Shown here one piece after another: positions 16,955 to 25,784 of a DNA stretch of 64,000 nt. The position numbers and the translations under genes were made by a program. Origin of the DNA: DASRBO01 sp035653595 (GTDB lineage: Bacteria > Actinomycetota > Acidimicrobiia > Acidimicrobiales > JAJPHE01); NCBI GenBank assembly GCA_035653595.1, contig DASRBO010000195.1, positions 1-64,000 on the forward strand, written 5' to 3'. The notes beneath the pieces were generated by a model. The model saw nothing but the letters and a program-made list of their open reading frames with translations. It did no database searches and had not been told where the DNA came from. Each line of letters begins with the position of its first letter. Position 1 is the first letter of the stretch.

Positions 16955-17002
16955 ACATCGGCGCGGTGTTAACGGCCTTCGGCATGGCGGGCGCTTAGCT
17001 TC

Positions 17003-17170
17003 ATGGTGATGTACGGGCTTGAGCACCGGGACCGCCGGGTCGTGGCTGCCTTCGTTCTTGGCTGCGCCCTGTCGAGCACCTACGGGTTGCCGGCCGCGGC
17101 CTGGCCTTTTGGTGCGGTCGAAGCGGTCTGGAACGGCCTCGCCCTACGCCGGTGGCGGAGGGGCGGGTGA
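17003..17170 (+). CDS. Small protein (55 aa) with WPFGAVEAVW motif
   Basis: ATG 17003 to TGA 17168-17170 encodes a 55-residue protein, too short for most gene callers. It has a basic lead (GLEHRDRR), a single hydrophobic segment (VVAAFVLGCALSSTYGLPAAAW), then PFGAVEAVWNGLALRRWRRGG with an aromatic, basic end. The order strongly resembles small actinobacterial membrane-associated proteins. The stop overlaps the MFS GTG as GTGA. A TAGCTT sits 7 nt before ATG 17009, so a leaderless message from 17009 (53 residues) is possible. No function is known. Confidence 0.6.
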   Translation: MVMYGLEHRDRRVVAAFVLGCALSSTYGLPAAAWPFGAVEAVWNGLALRRWRRGG

Positions 17171-18402
17171 CCGAGGCCACCCACCGCCCGGATCCGGGCC
17201 AGGTTGGCCGAGCGCCCGGCCTGTCCCCGGTCGGCTTCATCGTCGGGTTCGGGATCGTGAGCTGCCTGGCCGACTTCGTCTACGAAGGTGCCCGGGCGGT
17301 GACCGGCCCCTATCTCGCCACCCTAGGTGCCAGTGCCGCGCTGGTAGGGGTGATCACCGGGGCGGGGGAGGCGGTGGCCCTCGTCTCTCGGCTGTTCACC
17401 GGTCGACTGTCGGACCGAAGCGGCCGCCACTGGGCGCTGTCGATCGCCGGGTACGTCCTGACTGTGGTCTCAGTGCCTCTGTTGGCGGTGGCGCGCACCC
17501 TTGCCCCTGCCGCCCTGCTCGTCAACACCGAGCGGTTCGGAAAGGCGGTGCGCACTCCCGCTCGGGACACCATGCTGGCCCAGGCGGCCACCGACATGGG
17601 CCGGGGCTGGGCCTTCGCCATCCACGAGGCCCTGGACCAGTCCGGGGCCCTCCTGGGGCCGCTCCTGGTGGCATTCATGCTGTGGCTCACCGGGTCCTAC
17701 CGGTCCTCATTCGCCGTCCTCGCCATACCTGGCGTGTTGGTCGTGGCCACCATCACCAGGCTGCGCGCCGCGGTGCCCGACCCTTCCCTCTATGAGGCCG
17801 ACCACTTGGCGCCCCCGACGAAAGCAGTGAGGCTCGGGCGGGGGCTATCGGCGCAGTTCTGGGCCTACGCCGTCTTCACCGGCGTCACCATGCTCGGGTT
17901 CTCGACCTACGCCGTGCTCGCCTTCCACCTCCAGGTCCGCCACGTCGTGCCGACCGCCCAGATCCCGGTCATCTACGCCGTGGCCATGGGAGCCGCTGCC
18001 CTGGCCGCGCTCGCCTCCGGCCGGGCCTACGACCGAGCCGGGCTCCGGGTCCTCTTCGCCGCCCCGGTGGCCGCCGCCGGGGTGCCCTTTCTCTCTTTCT
18101 CGGGCCGGGCGTCCCTGGTCTGGCTGGGTGCCCTGCTCTGGGGCGTCGTCATGGGCCTGCACGAATCCACCATGCGCGCCGCTGTCGCCGACATGGTGCC
18201 TCCGGCCCGGCGGGGCGAAGCCTACGGAACGTTCACCGCCGTGTACGGCGTGGCCTGGCTGGCTGGAGCCGCCCTCATCGGCCTGCTGTATGACCGCTCA
18301 GCAACGTCAGCCGAAATCTTCGTGGCCGTCATCCAATTGGTCGCACTGGTGGTTGGCCTTGTGGCACTCCAGACCCCGGCCCGGAACAGGGCGCCCCGCT
18401 GA
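17167..18402 (+). CDS. MFS transporter
   Basis: A 411-residue, 12-segment major facilitator. GTG 17167 is used because GGAGGGG (17157-17163) is well placed and the codon overlaps the stop of the small upstream gene. The first loop carries RLFTGRLSDRSGRHWALSI (A-motif), and the second half has LGALLWGVVMGLHESTMRA with PPARRGEAYGTF. This half is typical of sugar-efflux or SET/multidrug-type carriers, but no substrate can be named. It belongs to a two-gene unit with the 55-residue protein. Confidence 0.85.
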   Translation: MTEATHRPDPGQVGRAPGLSPVGFIVGFGIVSCLADFVYEGARAVTGPYLATLGASAALVGVITGAGEAVALVSRLFTGRLSDRSGRHWALSIAGYVLTVVSVPLLAVARTLAPAALLVNTERFGKAVRTPARDTMLAQAATDMGRGWAFAIHEALDQSGALLGPLLVAFMLWLTGSYRSSFAVLAIPGVLVVATITRLRAAVPDPSLYEADHLAPPTKAVRLGRGLSAQFWAYAVFTGVTMLGFSTYAVLAFHLQVRHVVPTAQIPVIYAVAMGAAALAALASGRAYDRAGLRVLFAAPVAAAGVPFLSFSGRASLVWLGALLWGVVMGLHESTMRAAVADMVPPARRGEAYGTFTAVYGVAWLAGAALIGLLYDRSATSAEIFVAVIQLVALVVGLVALQTPARNRAPR

Positions 18403-18764
18403 CTCCTGAGCGGTCTCGAGTAGAGGAACACAGACGCGTAGTCGCATTCTCTCGGAGCCACCGCTCGATAACTCGCGCCGAACCGGGGAGCCCGTTCTGG
18501 GCAAAGTGCTCACGGCCTCCTTGGCCGTGGCTGCGCCGGCGTGGGGTGGATGTGCATCCGAGTTAGTGCGCCGACGTTGAACCGCCAGCACTACGATCCG
18601 GCTCGGTGTGTGGCCGGGTGCTCAGCTTGTATAGCGCCCTCACTCCGCTGGTCCTTCCCAGTCGGGCGTCGCCAGTTGGCCGCGGACGGGCCACGACAGG
18701 GCCGCGAGGTACGATGAGGTCCTGGGCGATCAGGTCAGAAAGAGATGACCCGTAACCAGGCTTT
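18403..18764. other. Intergenic stretch before tRNA-Arg
   Basis: A 362-nt gap holding no convincing gene. It contains an isolated hairpin at 18511-18529 (CACGGCC, loop TCCTT, GGCCGTG) that may end the MFS transcript, and TANNNT-like sequences (for example TACGAT 18710-18715) that could serve the tRNA promoter, though no properly spaced -35 was found. Confidence 0.5.
18511..18529 (+). terminator. Hairpin downstream of the MFS gene
   Basis: CACGGCC and GGCCGTG pair perfectly over 7 bp with a TCCTT loop, 109 nt after the MFS stop. No T run follows; it might be a GC-type terminator or a plain palindrome. Confidence 0.35.
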
Positions 18765-18837
18765 GCCCCCGTAGCTCAGAGGATAGAGCGTCGGTTTCCT
18801 AAACCGTGCGTCGTAGGTTCGAGTCCTACCGGGGGCG
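18765..18837 (+). tRNA. tRNA-Arg (CCU anticodon)
   Basis: A 73-nt cloverleaf: acceptor GCCCCCG pairs with CGGGGGC, D-arm GCTC/GAGC, anticodon loop TTCCTAA (anticodon CCU), and T-arm GTAGG-TTCGAGT-CCTAC. The discriminator base is G and CCA is not encoded. It decodes AGG, rare in such GC-rich genomes. The sequence is intact with all conserved bases. Confidence 0.95.
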
Positions 18838-18839
18838 CG

Positions 18840-18858
18840 GCACCCTACCCTCGGGTGC
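18840..18858 (+). terminator. Hairpin just after the tRNA
   Basis: GCACCC (18840-18845), a 7-nt loop and GGGTGC (18853-18858) form a perfect 6-bp stem 2 nt after the tRNA end, the right place for its terminator. There is no T run. Confidence 0.4.
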
Positions 18859-18905
18859 TGATCTGAACGGCCGTGGCCGCGAATCACCCGGCAGTGAGAG
18901 CCGAG

Positions 18906-20222
18906 TCAGGTGCCGTTCTTGATCAGCCCGACGATCGAGGACCACGCCGGCTTGAGGGATCCGTCCGACCGCATCAGCCCGTAGTTGCCTTCTACGTCGC
19001 CGGTCGTGCCCGTCGACCGCTCCCAGTCGTAGATGAAGATCATGGGGACGTAGCCGGCCCAGTCGTTGCGGGCCCGGTAGATGGCGTCGTGCGTGTACTG
19101 GGCCTGTGTGGTCTCGTCGACTGCGCTCGAAGCGCCGGGGGCGGTGCTCCAACCGACTTCCGTGATCCACAGCGGGAGGGACACACCGGCGTTCAACTCG
19201 GCCTGGCGGATGGTTGCCACCCGCCCGTATTCCCACTGCACGTCCTCACTGGTGTCGTAGGGCCCGAGGTTGTTCGGGTCCGGGTAGGGGTGGATGGCCC
19301 AGGCGTCGATAACGGAACCCAGGCCGGGGTCGTCGGCCAGCAGAGTCGAGATCCAGCCGACCGAGGTGCCGTCGGAATGCACGTCATTCAGTGTTCCGGA
19401 GGCGAGTATCTTCTCGGACGGGACCACCGCCCGGATCGAACTGACCGCTGCCCGCACGAGCCGGTCATAGGCGGCGGGGTCGGGGTTCGGCAGCCAGTCC
19501 CAGTAGCCGTAGGCCTCGTTCCACAGCTCGACCGCCGTCACCGGGTCGGGTTGCAGGGAGAGGTGTTCGGCCCAGAAGGTCCCACCCGGGCCGTAGCGGG
19601 CCACCACCGCGCCGGCGAACGAGGCGTAGTCACTGTCGTTCCTCGGTGGGTAGTACTGGCTGCCCCCACCGGTCGGGTCCGACGACGCCCACGGTGCCGA
19701 GTATCCGAGGATGGCGAGGACGTGGACCCCGGTCGACGCCGCCGCCGTCATCAGGTTGTCCGTGTCCGTCCAGTTCCAGGTCCCCGCCTGGGGCTCGAGG
19801 GCCGCCCAGAGAAAGTCCTCCCTGATCCACGTGACCCCCCCGGCGGCGATCGTCGAGAGCTGGGACTGCTCGGTTGCCTCATCGGACCAGACCAACTTGC
19901 TGGACAAGCCCACGTGGCCCGCGTACGGGTTCAGCGCCGGCAGGGTTGTGGTGGTCGAGGTGGTCGATGTCGAGGTGGTCGATGTCGAGGTGGTCGACGT
20001 GGTCGAGGTGGACGTGGTCGAGGTGGAGGTCGTCGAGGTGGAGGTGGAGGTGGTCGAGGTGGTGGTGGATGAGCCGCCCTTGCCGGGCTTGGCGCTGCCC
20101 CCCTTGCTGGCAGCTGCGGCCGCCGTCAACTGCACCGTCTGGGGGCCCCAGCCGGCGAAGACGGCCAGGCCGGTCACGATGAAGACAATCGCTCGCCGTG
20201 TTCTCCGATTCCCGAAGCCCAT
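18906..20222 (-). CDS. Secreted clan GH-A glycoside hydrolase with Ser/Thr-rich linker
   Basis: A 438-residue exported enzyme. ATG 20222 gives a twin-Arg-containing basic lead and a hydrophobic segment (IVFIVTGLAVFAGWG). Then comes a low-complexity TTS/STT linker of about 40 residues (about 51-92) and a TIM-barrel. The acid/base Glu is in ELWNEAYGYW (WNE signature) and the nucleophile in LWITEVGWS. Distances match GH39/GH5-like folds rather than any one family. The linker probably spans the wall or lets the enzyme reach glycans; it could be O-mannosylated. GGGGGGA is well placed before ATG. Confidence 0.8.
   Translation of the reverse strand: MGFGNRRTRRAIVFIVTGLAVFAGWGPQTVQLTAAAAASKGGSAKPGKGGSSTTTSTTSTSTSTTSTSTTSTSTTSTTSTSTTSTSTTSTTTTLPALNPYAGHVGLSSKLVWSDEATEQSQLSTIAAGGVTWIREDFLWAALEPQAGTWNWTDTDNLMTAAASTGVHVLAILGYSAPWASSDPTGGGSQYYPPRNDSDYASFAGAVVARYGPGGTFWAEHLSLQPDPVTAVELWNEAYGYWDWLPNPDPAAYDRLVRAAVSSIRAVVPSEKILASGTLNDVHSDGTSVGWISTLLADDPGLGSVIDAWAIHPYPDPNNLGPYDTSEDVQWEYGRVATIRQAELNAGVSLPLWITEVGWSTAPGASSAVDETTQAQYTHDAIYRARNDWAGYVPMIFIYDWERSTGTTGDVEGNYGLMRSDGSLKPAWSSIVGLIKNGT
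19948..20070 (-). repeat. Degenerate hexanucleotide-like repeat coding the Ser/Thr linker
   Basis: The plus-strand tract is made of GTCGAGGTG and GTCGATGTC units over about 123 nt, coding for the TSTTS-type linker on the minus strand. Units are too short and too uneven to be a CRISPR array; slippage is the likely origin. Confidence 0.75.
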
Positions 20223-20442
20223 GACGTCCCCCCGGCGAGTGGACCTGAGTGGTCACCCTGGTGGTCGGAAGGCCGGTCTTCGGACTTGAGTTGATGAGCC
20301 TCATCCCGCCCCGAAATGGGCCGGAAGGCCCAGGCCGGGCGGGCCGGCGGTCCGGAGTGCCTTATGGCGCGAACCGGACAGACGAGTTCTTGTCTCGGGT
20401 CCGCATCCCTTGCGGGTGGGGCTTGGCGCCGAGCGCTGGCGC

Positions 20443-21075
20443 TCAGGCCCTGCCGTGCGACGCTTCCGCCCAGGCCAGGGCGAGGTCGGCGACGAACCCG
20501 TCCATGGCGGAGCGGCGCTCATCCTGGTCCTGCACGCGCAGGATGGCGGAGGGGTGGATAGTCAGGACAACCGTGCGCGAGCCCCATGGGATCGGGCGTC
20601 CCCGGTCCCGGGTGACCCGAACCGAGGAGCCCAGCAACGACTGCGCTGCGGTGGCACCGAGGCCGACCACCACCGCGGGTCGGACCGCTTGCACCTCGGC
20701 CTCCAGCCAGGGCCGGCAGGCGGACACCTCGGACAAGGTGGGCTTCTTGTGCAGTCGCCGCTTGCCCCGCTCCTCCCACTTGAAGTGCTTGACCGCGTTG
20801 GTCACGTAGAGGGCGTCGCGATCGATGGCCGCCGACGTCAGCGCCTGATCCAGGACCCGTCCGGCCGGTCCGACGAAGGCCTCGCCCCGGCGGTCCTCCT
20901 GGTCCCCTGGTTGCTCGCCCACCAGCATGAGGGAAGCGGTGCGCGGGCCCTCCCCGAACACGGTCTGGGTGGCCCGGCACCAGAGGTCACAGCCCCGACA
21001 TCCGGCCGCCGCCGCCCGGAGGGCATCGAGGTCGGTGGTCACTGGCACCGCTGCTCGCGCCACTCCTGCGCCCAT
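20443..21075 (-). CDS. udgX: UdgX family uracil-DNA-binding/glycosylase protein
   Basis: A 210-residue UDG-superfamily protein of the UdgX class. Markers: Fe-S cysteines in CRGCDLWC (26, 29), motif A as GEQPGDQEDRRGEAFVGPAG, and the class-specific insertion RGKRRLHKKP. His109 stands at the same number as the His that forms a covalent link with uracil-DNA in characterised mycobacterial UdgX, and the known loop is KRRIH; here it is KRRLH. Motif B is HPSAILR. It would trap or excise uracil in DNA. It overlaps no neighbour and ends at a GAGCG-CTGG-CGCTC palindrome (20431-20444). Confidence 0.9.
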   Translation of the reverse strand: MGAGVARAAVPVTTDLDALRAAAAGCRGCDLWCRATQTVFGEGPRTASLMLVGEQPGDQEDRRGEAFVGPAGRVLDQALTSAAIDRDALYVTNAVKHFKWEERGKRRLHKKPTLSEVSACRPWLEAEVQAVRPAVVVGLGATAAQSLLGSSVRVTRDRGRPIPWGSRTVVLTIHPSAILRVQDQDERRSAMDGFVADLALAWAEASHGRA

Positions 21076-21270
21076 GACGATGTCCTACCCAACGACGGCG
21101 GGGGTGATCTCCACCCCGAAGGGGGGACCCATCAAGAATTCCGGCGCGTTGGCCGATATTCAGAACAGACAGACAACGTCGTCTGCCTCCTGAAGGCGCC
21201 AGGGGGGCGGCTGCCCCGGCCGCTCCCCTGCGGCCTTCATCCTTACTCCGTGGGGCTTCAGCCGCCGGAG

Positions 21271-22374
21271 TCAGAGACTGCCGGCAGCGGCTTCGAGCAC
21301 CGAGCCTGCGGCCAGCAGCTCCTCCTCGCTGGAGCCGATCACCTGCACGCTGGCCGGCAGCGGCCCGGCGGTTGGTGCCGGCAGGGCCAGCGCGGGCAGC
21401 CCGGCGAAGTTCACCGGCAGCGTGCAGCGGGCCATGAGCAGGTCCTCCCCCTCGTCGAGCGGCGGGGGGAAGATGGTCAAGGTTGGCGTCACCAGCAGGT
21501 CGACCCGCGCCAGCACGTCGGCGATCTCCTCCTTCCAAGCGGACTGGGCCTTCCGGGCTTCGGCAAGCGCCTCGACACCGATGCCGTGGCCCAGCTCCAG
21601 ACGCTGGAGCACATCCGTCCCGACGGACTCAGGGGCCTCGGTCACCAGACGCGAGTCGGCCTCCCATGCCTCGGCGACCAGAAGGACGCCGGCCGAAGCG
21701 GTGGCGGCGTCCCACCCCGGCACCGACACCGGCACGACTTCCCACTCGGCGGCTGCGAGGACCCGGTCGATGGCCTGGTCGATCAGCGGATCGGCCTCCA
21801 CCGCCAGCCGACCGACCCGGAACGCCCGCTGGGCAGCGGGCGTGAAGCCCGGCTCCAGCAGCTCCATCCCCCGCACCAGGCCGGCGACGTCGGCCGCCAT
21901 CGGGCCGACCGTGTCGAGGCTGGGCGCCAGCGGCCACACTCCGGCCAGGGGGATGCGGCCCCAGGTGGTCTTGAGCCCCGCCGTGCCGCAGCAGGCCGAC
22001 GGGATCCGCACCGACCCGCCCGTGTCGCTTCCGTAGGCGACATCCGCCTCGCCGGTAGCGACCGCCACCGCCGACCCGCTGGACGAGCCCCCCGGCACCA
22101 GCCTGGCGTCGAGGGGGTTGACCGGGGTCCCGAACCACGGGTTGACCCCGGTCACCCCCAGGGCAAGTTCGTGGAGGTTGGTCCGGCCGACGATCCGGGC
22201 TCCCGCCTGCCTGGCCCCGGCGAGGCAGGCGGCGTCAGCGGATGCCGGTTCCGCCCGGTCGGCCAATGCCTTGCACCCGGCCGTAGTTGGTATGCCCTCC
22301 ATGTCGATCAGGTCCTTGACCGCCAGACGGATCCCGGCGCCGTGGCCGTCGAGGCGGGTGATGAAGGTCGTCAT
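21271..22374 (-). CDS. Amidase signature family enzyme
   Basis: A 367-residue enzyme with the Ser-cisSer-Lys triad: Lys in LAVKDLIDMEG (about 20), the cis-Ser in GGSSSGSAVAVA and the nucleophile in YGSDTGGSVRIPSACC. The length is shorter than the roughly 450-500 residues of typical amidases, the usual C-terminal part being compact. The substrate could be any amide; GatA-type tRNA amidation is unlikely because no GatB or GatC is nearby. It is divergent from the lysyltransferase gene across 39 nt. Confidence 0.85.
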   Translation of the reverse strand: MTTFITRLDGHGAGIRLAVKDLIDMEGIPTTAGCKALADRAEPASADAACLAGARQAGARIVGRTNLHELALGVTGVNPWFGTPVNPLDARLVPGGSSSGSAVAVATGEADVAYGSDTGGSVRIPSACCGTAGLKTTWGRIPLAGVWPLAPSLDTVGPMAADVAGLVRGMELLEPGFTPAAQRAFRVGRLAVEADPLIDQAIDRVLAAAEWEVVPVSVPGWDAATASAGVLLVAEAWEADSRLVTEAPESVGTDVLQRLELGHGIGVEALAEARKAQSAWKEEIADVLARVDLLVTPTLTIFPPPLDEGEDLLMARCTLPVNFAGLPALALPAPTAGPLPASVQVIGSSEEELLAAGSVLEAAAGSL

Positions 22375-22401
22375 GGAACCAATCTTCGCCGCAGTCCGGC
22401 G

Positions 22402-22407
22402 TACCCT
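22402..22407 (+). promoter_or_regulatory. -10 element (TACCCT) for a leaderless message
   Basis: TACCCT fits the TANNNT consensus and lies 6 nt before the ATG at 22414, which has no ribosome site. This is the spacing expected of an actinobacterial leaderless transcript. No -35 is needed or seen. Confidence 0.35.
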
Positions 22408-22413
22408 GGTCCC

Positions 22414-24120
22414 ATGGCCGGTCGGTCAGCTGAGCCACGCCTCCCGAAGGCGTTAGCCGCCGTCCTGGCAGGGGCGTTCGCCCTGCTGGGGGCGGCCGAC
22501 CTGGCCAGCGCGGCCGGTTCCCGCACCGGACATTGGGAGGTGCTGGCAGGCCTCTGGCAGCCCCATCTCGACCCTGGCTCCGACGCCCTCATCGGAGTGG
22601 CGCTGGTGGTGATCGCCCGGGGACTGCTGCTGCGCAGGCACAACGCCTACCGGGTGGGTCTGGCCTACCTGGCCGGCATGACCGTGGTGGTCACCGTCTG
22701 GGTGCGGGCGCCCCGCCACGTCATCGGTCTGGCCGTCCTGGCCGCCTGCCTCTACCTCGCCCGCCAGGCCTTTCCCGTTCCGGGCTCACCGCGCCTAACC
22801 CCCTCGCTCACCAGGGTGCTCCTCGTGGCGGCGGCGGCCGACGCCGTGTGCGGAACGCTGGTCATGGCCATGGCGAGGGGTGGTCCTCACCCCTACAAGC
22901 ACCCTCTGGCGGCCGGTCGGGTGATGCTGGACGGCTTCGTCGGGCGCCGGGTGACCATGGCGGATCCCTACAGCGCCCACTGGGCCCTTCCCCTGCTCAC
23001 GGCGGTGGGCTGCGTCACCGTCGTCGTGCTGCTGGCCGCCGTCATCGCCCCACCGGCCGTCCCCCTCGACGGAACCCGGTCGCGGGCCGGCCTGGTGAGG
23101 GCTCTGGCCGACCGGATCGAGGGCAGCACGCTCGATCCCTTCGCCCTGCGCCACGACAAGCTGCACCTGATCGATCCGGTGAGCGGCTCGGCCATCGGCT
23201 ACCGGCCCATGTTCGGCGTCGCGCTGGCCTCGGGGCCGCCCGTGGGCCCGCCGGGCGCGGCCTTCAGCGCCCTCTCCCACTACCTGCAGCACTGCCAGGC
23301 CCACGGCTGGCGCCCGGCGATCATCGGGCTGGGTCCGCCCGAGCTGGAGGCGTGCGACCGCCTGGGCCTTCGGCATCTCCATATCGGGGACGAGGCGGTC
23401 ATCGACGTCGGCACCTTCAACCTGGCCACCCCGGCCATGCGCAACGTCCGTCAGGCGGTGAAACGCACCCGGAACTTCGGGGTCACCACCTCCGTCCAGC
23501 GGGAGTCGGACCTGACTGGGCGCCTCCGCGAACAGCTGCTGAGCATCGCCTTCGTCGGGCGGGGCCGGGCACCGGAGCGGGGGTTCTCCATGACGCTGGG
23601 AGATCCCCTGTCGGGCCGGCACGGTGACTCGGTGGTCGTGGTCGCGTTCGACTCGGAAGGCGAGCCCGTCGGCTTCCAGCGTTACGCCCCGTGTCGGGGA
23701 GGACGGGCGCTGTCGCTCGACATCATGCGCCGCGTCCCCGCCGCCCCCAACGGGGTGAACGAGCGCATGATCGCCGATGTGGTGGCCTGGGCGGCCGAGC
23801 GCCAGGTCGACCAGATCTCGCTCAACTTCGCCGCCTTCCGCGACCTCATGGACCTCGGGTCGGAGCGCAACCGGCTCCAGCGGATCCAGTACTGGCTGGT
23901 CCACCGGATCGACCGCTGGATCAAGATCGAGAGCCTCTACCGGTTCAACGCCAAGTTCCACCCCGTCTGGCTCCCCCGGTACGTTGCCTACCGCTCCCCC
24001 CTCGACCTGGGCTGGGTCCTACTGGCCGCCCTCACCGCCGAGTTCTCTCTCCCGATCGAGCGCTTCTCCGGCGCCGCCTACGGCACCGACGCCCTCGCCG
24101 CCTCCTTGGCCCAGGGGTAG
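22414..24120 (+). CDS. Phosphatidylglycerol lysyltransferase-like membrane protein (DUF2156)
   Basis: A 568-residue protein. The first about 210 residues hold several membrane segments (ALAAVLAGAFALLGAADLAS, DALIGVALVVIARGLLL, WALPLLTAVGCVTVVVLLAAVIAPP), and residues about 225-568 form the cytosolic LPG_synthase_C (DUF2156) domain, with two GNAT-like lobes: FALRHDKLHLIDPVSGSAIGY, a Leu-Asn-Phe-Ala block (QISLNFAAFRDLMD) and ESLYRFNAKFHPVW. These enzymes transfer aminoacyl groups from tRNA to phosphatidylglycerol or related lipids and alter the charge of the membrane. The 3' end overlaps the convergent acyl-CoA ligase by 43 nt. Confidence 0.85.
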   Translation: MAGRSAEPRLPKALAAVLAGAFALLGAADLASAAGSRTGHWEVLAGLWQPHLDPGSDALIGVALVVIARGLLLRRHNAYRVGLAYLAGMTVVVTVWVRAPRHVIGLAVLAACLYLARQAFPVPGSPRLTPSLTRVLLVAAAADAVCGTLVMAMARGGPHPYKHPLAAGRVMLDGFVGRRVTMADPYSAHWALPLLTAVGCVTVVVLLAAVIAPPAVPLDGTRSRAGLVRALADRIEGSTLDPFALRHDKLHLIDPVSGSAIGYRPMFGVALASGPPVGPPGAAFSALSHYLQHCQAHGWRPAIIGLGPPELEACDRLGLRHLHIGDEAVIDVGTFNLATPAMRNVRQAVKRTRNFGVTTSVQRESDLTGRLREQLLSIAFVGRGRAPERGFSMTLGDPLSGRHGDSVVVVAFDSEGEPVGFQRYAPCRGGRALSLDIMRRVPAAPNGVNERMIADVVAWAAERQVDQISLNFAAFRDLMDLGSERNRLQRIQYWLVHRIDRWIKIESLYRFNAKFHPVWLPRYVAYRSPLDLGWVLLAALTAEFSLPIERFSGAAYGTDALAASLAQG

Positions 24121-25700
24121 TCCGCCTTGCCGTTGGGGGCCCGCTGGACGCGGTCGACGACCACGTAGCGCTTGGGGCACTTGTATCCCGCCAGCCGCTG
24201 GTGGACCCACTCGGACAGCTCGGCCTCACCCGGCCCCTCCCCGTCACGACGGACGGACAGCACCGCCACCACCGCCTCGCCGTAGCGGTCGTCGGGGAGG
24301 CCCACTACCAGACAGTCCTCCACCGCCGGGTGCTCCTTCACCACCTCCTCGACCTCCTCGGGGAACACCTTCTCCCCGGCGGTGTTGATGCAGACCGATC
24401 CCCGGCCCAGCAGGCTGATGGTCCCGTCGGCATCCACCGTGGCGTAGTCGCCCGGGATGGCCCAGCGCCGGCCCTCGATCTGGCGGAAGGTCCGGGCCGA
24501 CTTCTCGGGGTCCTTGTAGTAGCCCACCGGCACCACCCCGCTCACCGCCAGCATCCCGACCTCGCCCGAGCCGGGCTCGACCCGGCGGTCGTCCTCGGTG
24601 AACACCGCCGCCAACGCTCCGAGCTTGAAGCGCGCCGTGCTGCCCGCCTCTCCCCGGCTGGTGACCGACTGGCCCATGCCCGGCGCCTCGCTGGAGGACA
24701 GATTGTCGACCAGGCGGAGGTTGGCGAAGCCGAGTATCCGCTCCTTGACCGGGGCGCTGAACATCGTTCCCGTGCTGTCGATCTCCCGCAGGCTGGCGAG
24801 GTCGTAGGGACGGCCGGCGGCGGCGGCGCTCTCCAGCGCCTCGGCCATCGGTCGGGCGAAGGGATCGCCCACGATCGAGATCCGGGTCACCCGGTTGGCC
24901 TGCACCGCCTCCCACAGCTCGTCGGCGTCGAAGTGCCGCGAGGTCAGGGTCACCACCGTGCCGGCCGACAGGAGGGCGTTGATCGATGAGGCGATGGCGG
25001 CGCCGTGCATCAGCGGGCCGGCCGGCAGGTGCACAGGGGACAGGCCCTTCTCGTCGAGGGAGCGGGCCAGGGCGGCCACCCCGGCCGGGTCCGACGGCGG
25101 CTGCACGCCGGCGGCGGTCGCCAGGCCGACCAGGGTCGCCCCGTATACGTCGGCGCACCGGTACATGACGCCCTTGGGCATGCCCGTGGTCCCCCCGGTG
25201 TAGAGCATCACGATGTCGTCTCCGGAGCGTTCGATGGGTTCCATCGGCGCGTGGGCGGCGACCAGCTCGTCGTAGCGCAGGGCCCCGTCGAGATGGCCCT
25301 CACCGTCGTCGACCTGGACCACGGCCCGCAGCCGCGGCAGCCGGTCGCGCACCTCGGCCACCCGCTCGGCCAGCGCCCCGTGGAACAGGAGGACCTCGGC
25401 GTCGCTGTTGTCGAGCAGATACCACAGCTCGTCCTTCAGGTACCGGTAGTTGACGTTGACCTGCACGCCGCGCACCTTGAGAGCCGCCACGCAGCCCTCC
25501 AGGTACTCGGGGCAGTTGTAGAGATAGGTCGCCACCTTGGAGCCCGGGCCCAGCCCCAGCTCCTGGAAGGCGGAGGCGAGCCGGGCGGCTCTCTCGTCGA
25601 AGGCGGTCCACCTGAGCCGGAGCGGGCCGTGGGCCAGCGCCGTCTTGTCGGGCACGGCGCCGGCGACCACCTCGAGCAGTGAGGCGAGGTTCAGATCCAT
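24078..25700 (-). CDS. Acyl-CoA synthetase (AMP-forming ligase, FadD-like)
   Basis: A 540-residue adenylate-forming enzyme. Motif A3 is LYTGGTTGMPKGVM, the mid motif DSTGTMFSAP, the hinge region IPGDYATVDADGTISLLGRGSVCINTAGEKVFPEEVEE and the C-terminal catalytic Lys in APNGKADYPWAKE. ATG 25700 is used. The N-terminal LASAFQELGLGPGSKVATYLYN is typical of medium- and long-chain or aromatic acyl ligases. It follows the carboxyltransferase gene by 84 nt on the same strand and fits a fatty or branched acyl pathway. Confidence 0.9.
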   Translation of the reverse strand: MDLNLASLLEVVAGAVPDKTALAHGPLRLRWTAFDERAARLASAFQELGLGPGSKVATYLYNCPEYLEGCVAALKVRGVQVNVNYRYLKDELWYLLDNSDAEVLLFHGALAERVAEVRDRLPRLRAVVQVDDGEGHLDGALRYDELVAAHAPMEPIERSGDDIVMLYTGGTTGMPKGVMYRCADVYGATLVGLATAAGVQPPSDPAGVAALARSLDEKGLSPVHLPAGPLMHGAAIASSINALLSAGTVVTLTSRHFDADELWEAVQANRVTRISIVGDPFARPMAEALESAAAAGRPYDLASLREIDSTGTMFSAPVKERILGFANLRLVDNLSSSEAPGMGQSVTSRGEAGSTARFKLGALAAVFTEDDRRVEPGSGEVGMLAVSGVVPVGYYKDPEKSARTFRQIEGRRWAIPGDYATVDADGTISLLGRGSVCINTAGEKVFPEEVEEVVKEHPAVEDCLVVGLPDDRYGEAVVAVLSVRRDGEGPGEAELSEWVHQRLAGYKCPKRYVVVDRVQRAPNGKADYPWAKEAARASVP

Positions 25701-25784
25701 GGGCGCGAACCCTAATGGGGGTCGACCACTCGCACTCAGGGCCGTGGGATGTCTAGGCCGGCCGCCCTCCCGCCGGCCCCTCGT

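Noticed and set aside
19948..20070. CRISPR array
   Set aside because: Units of about 9-18 nt without unique spacers; the tract codes for a Ser/Thr linker.
20410..22413. Long plus-strand frame that extends the lysyltransferase by about 660 codons
   Set aside because: It is antisense to UdgX and the amidase; codons and composition are those of a shadow frame. The family body starts at ATG 22414.
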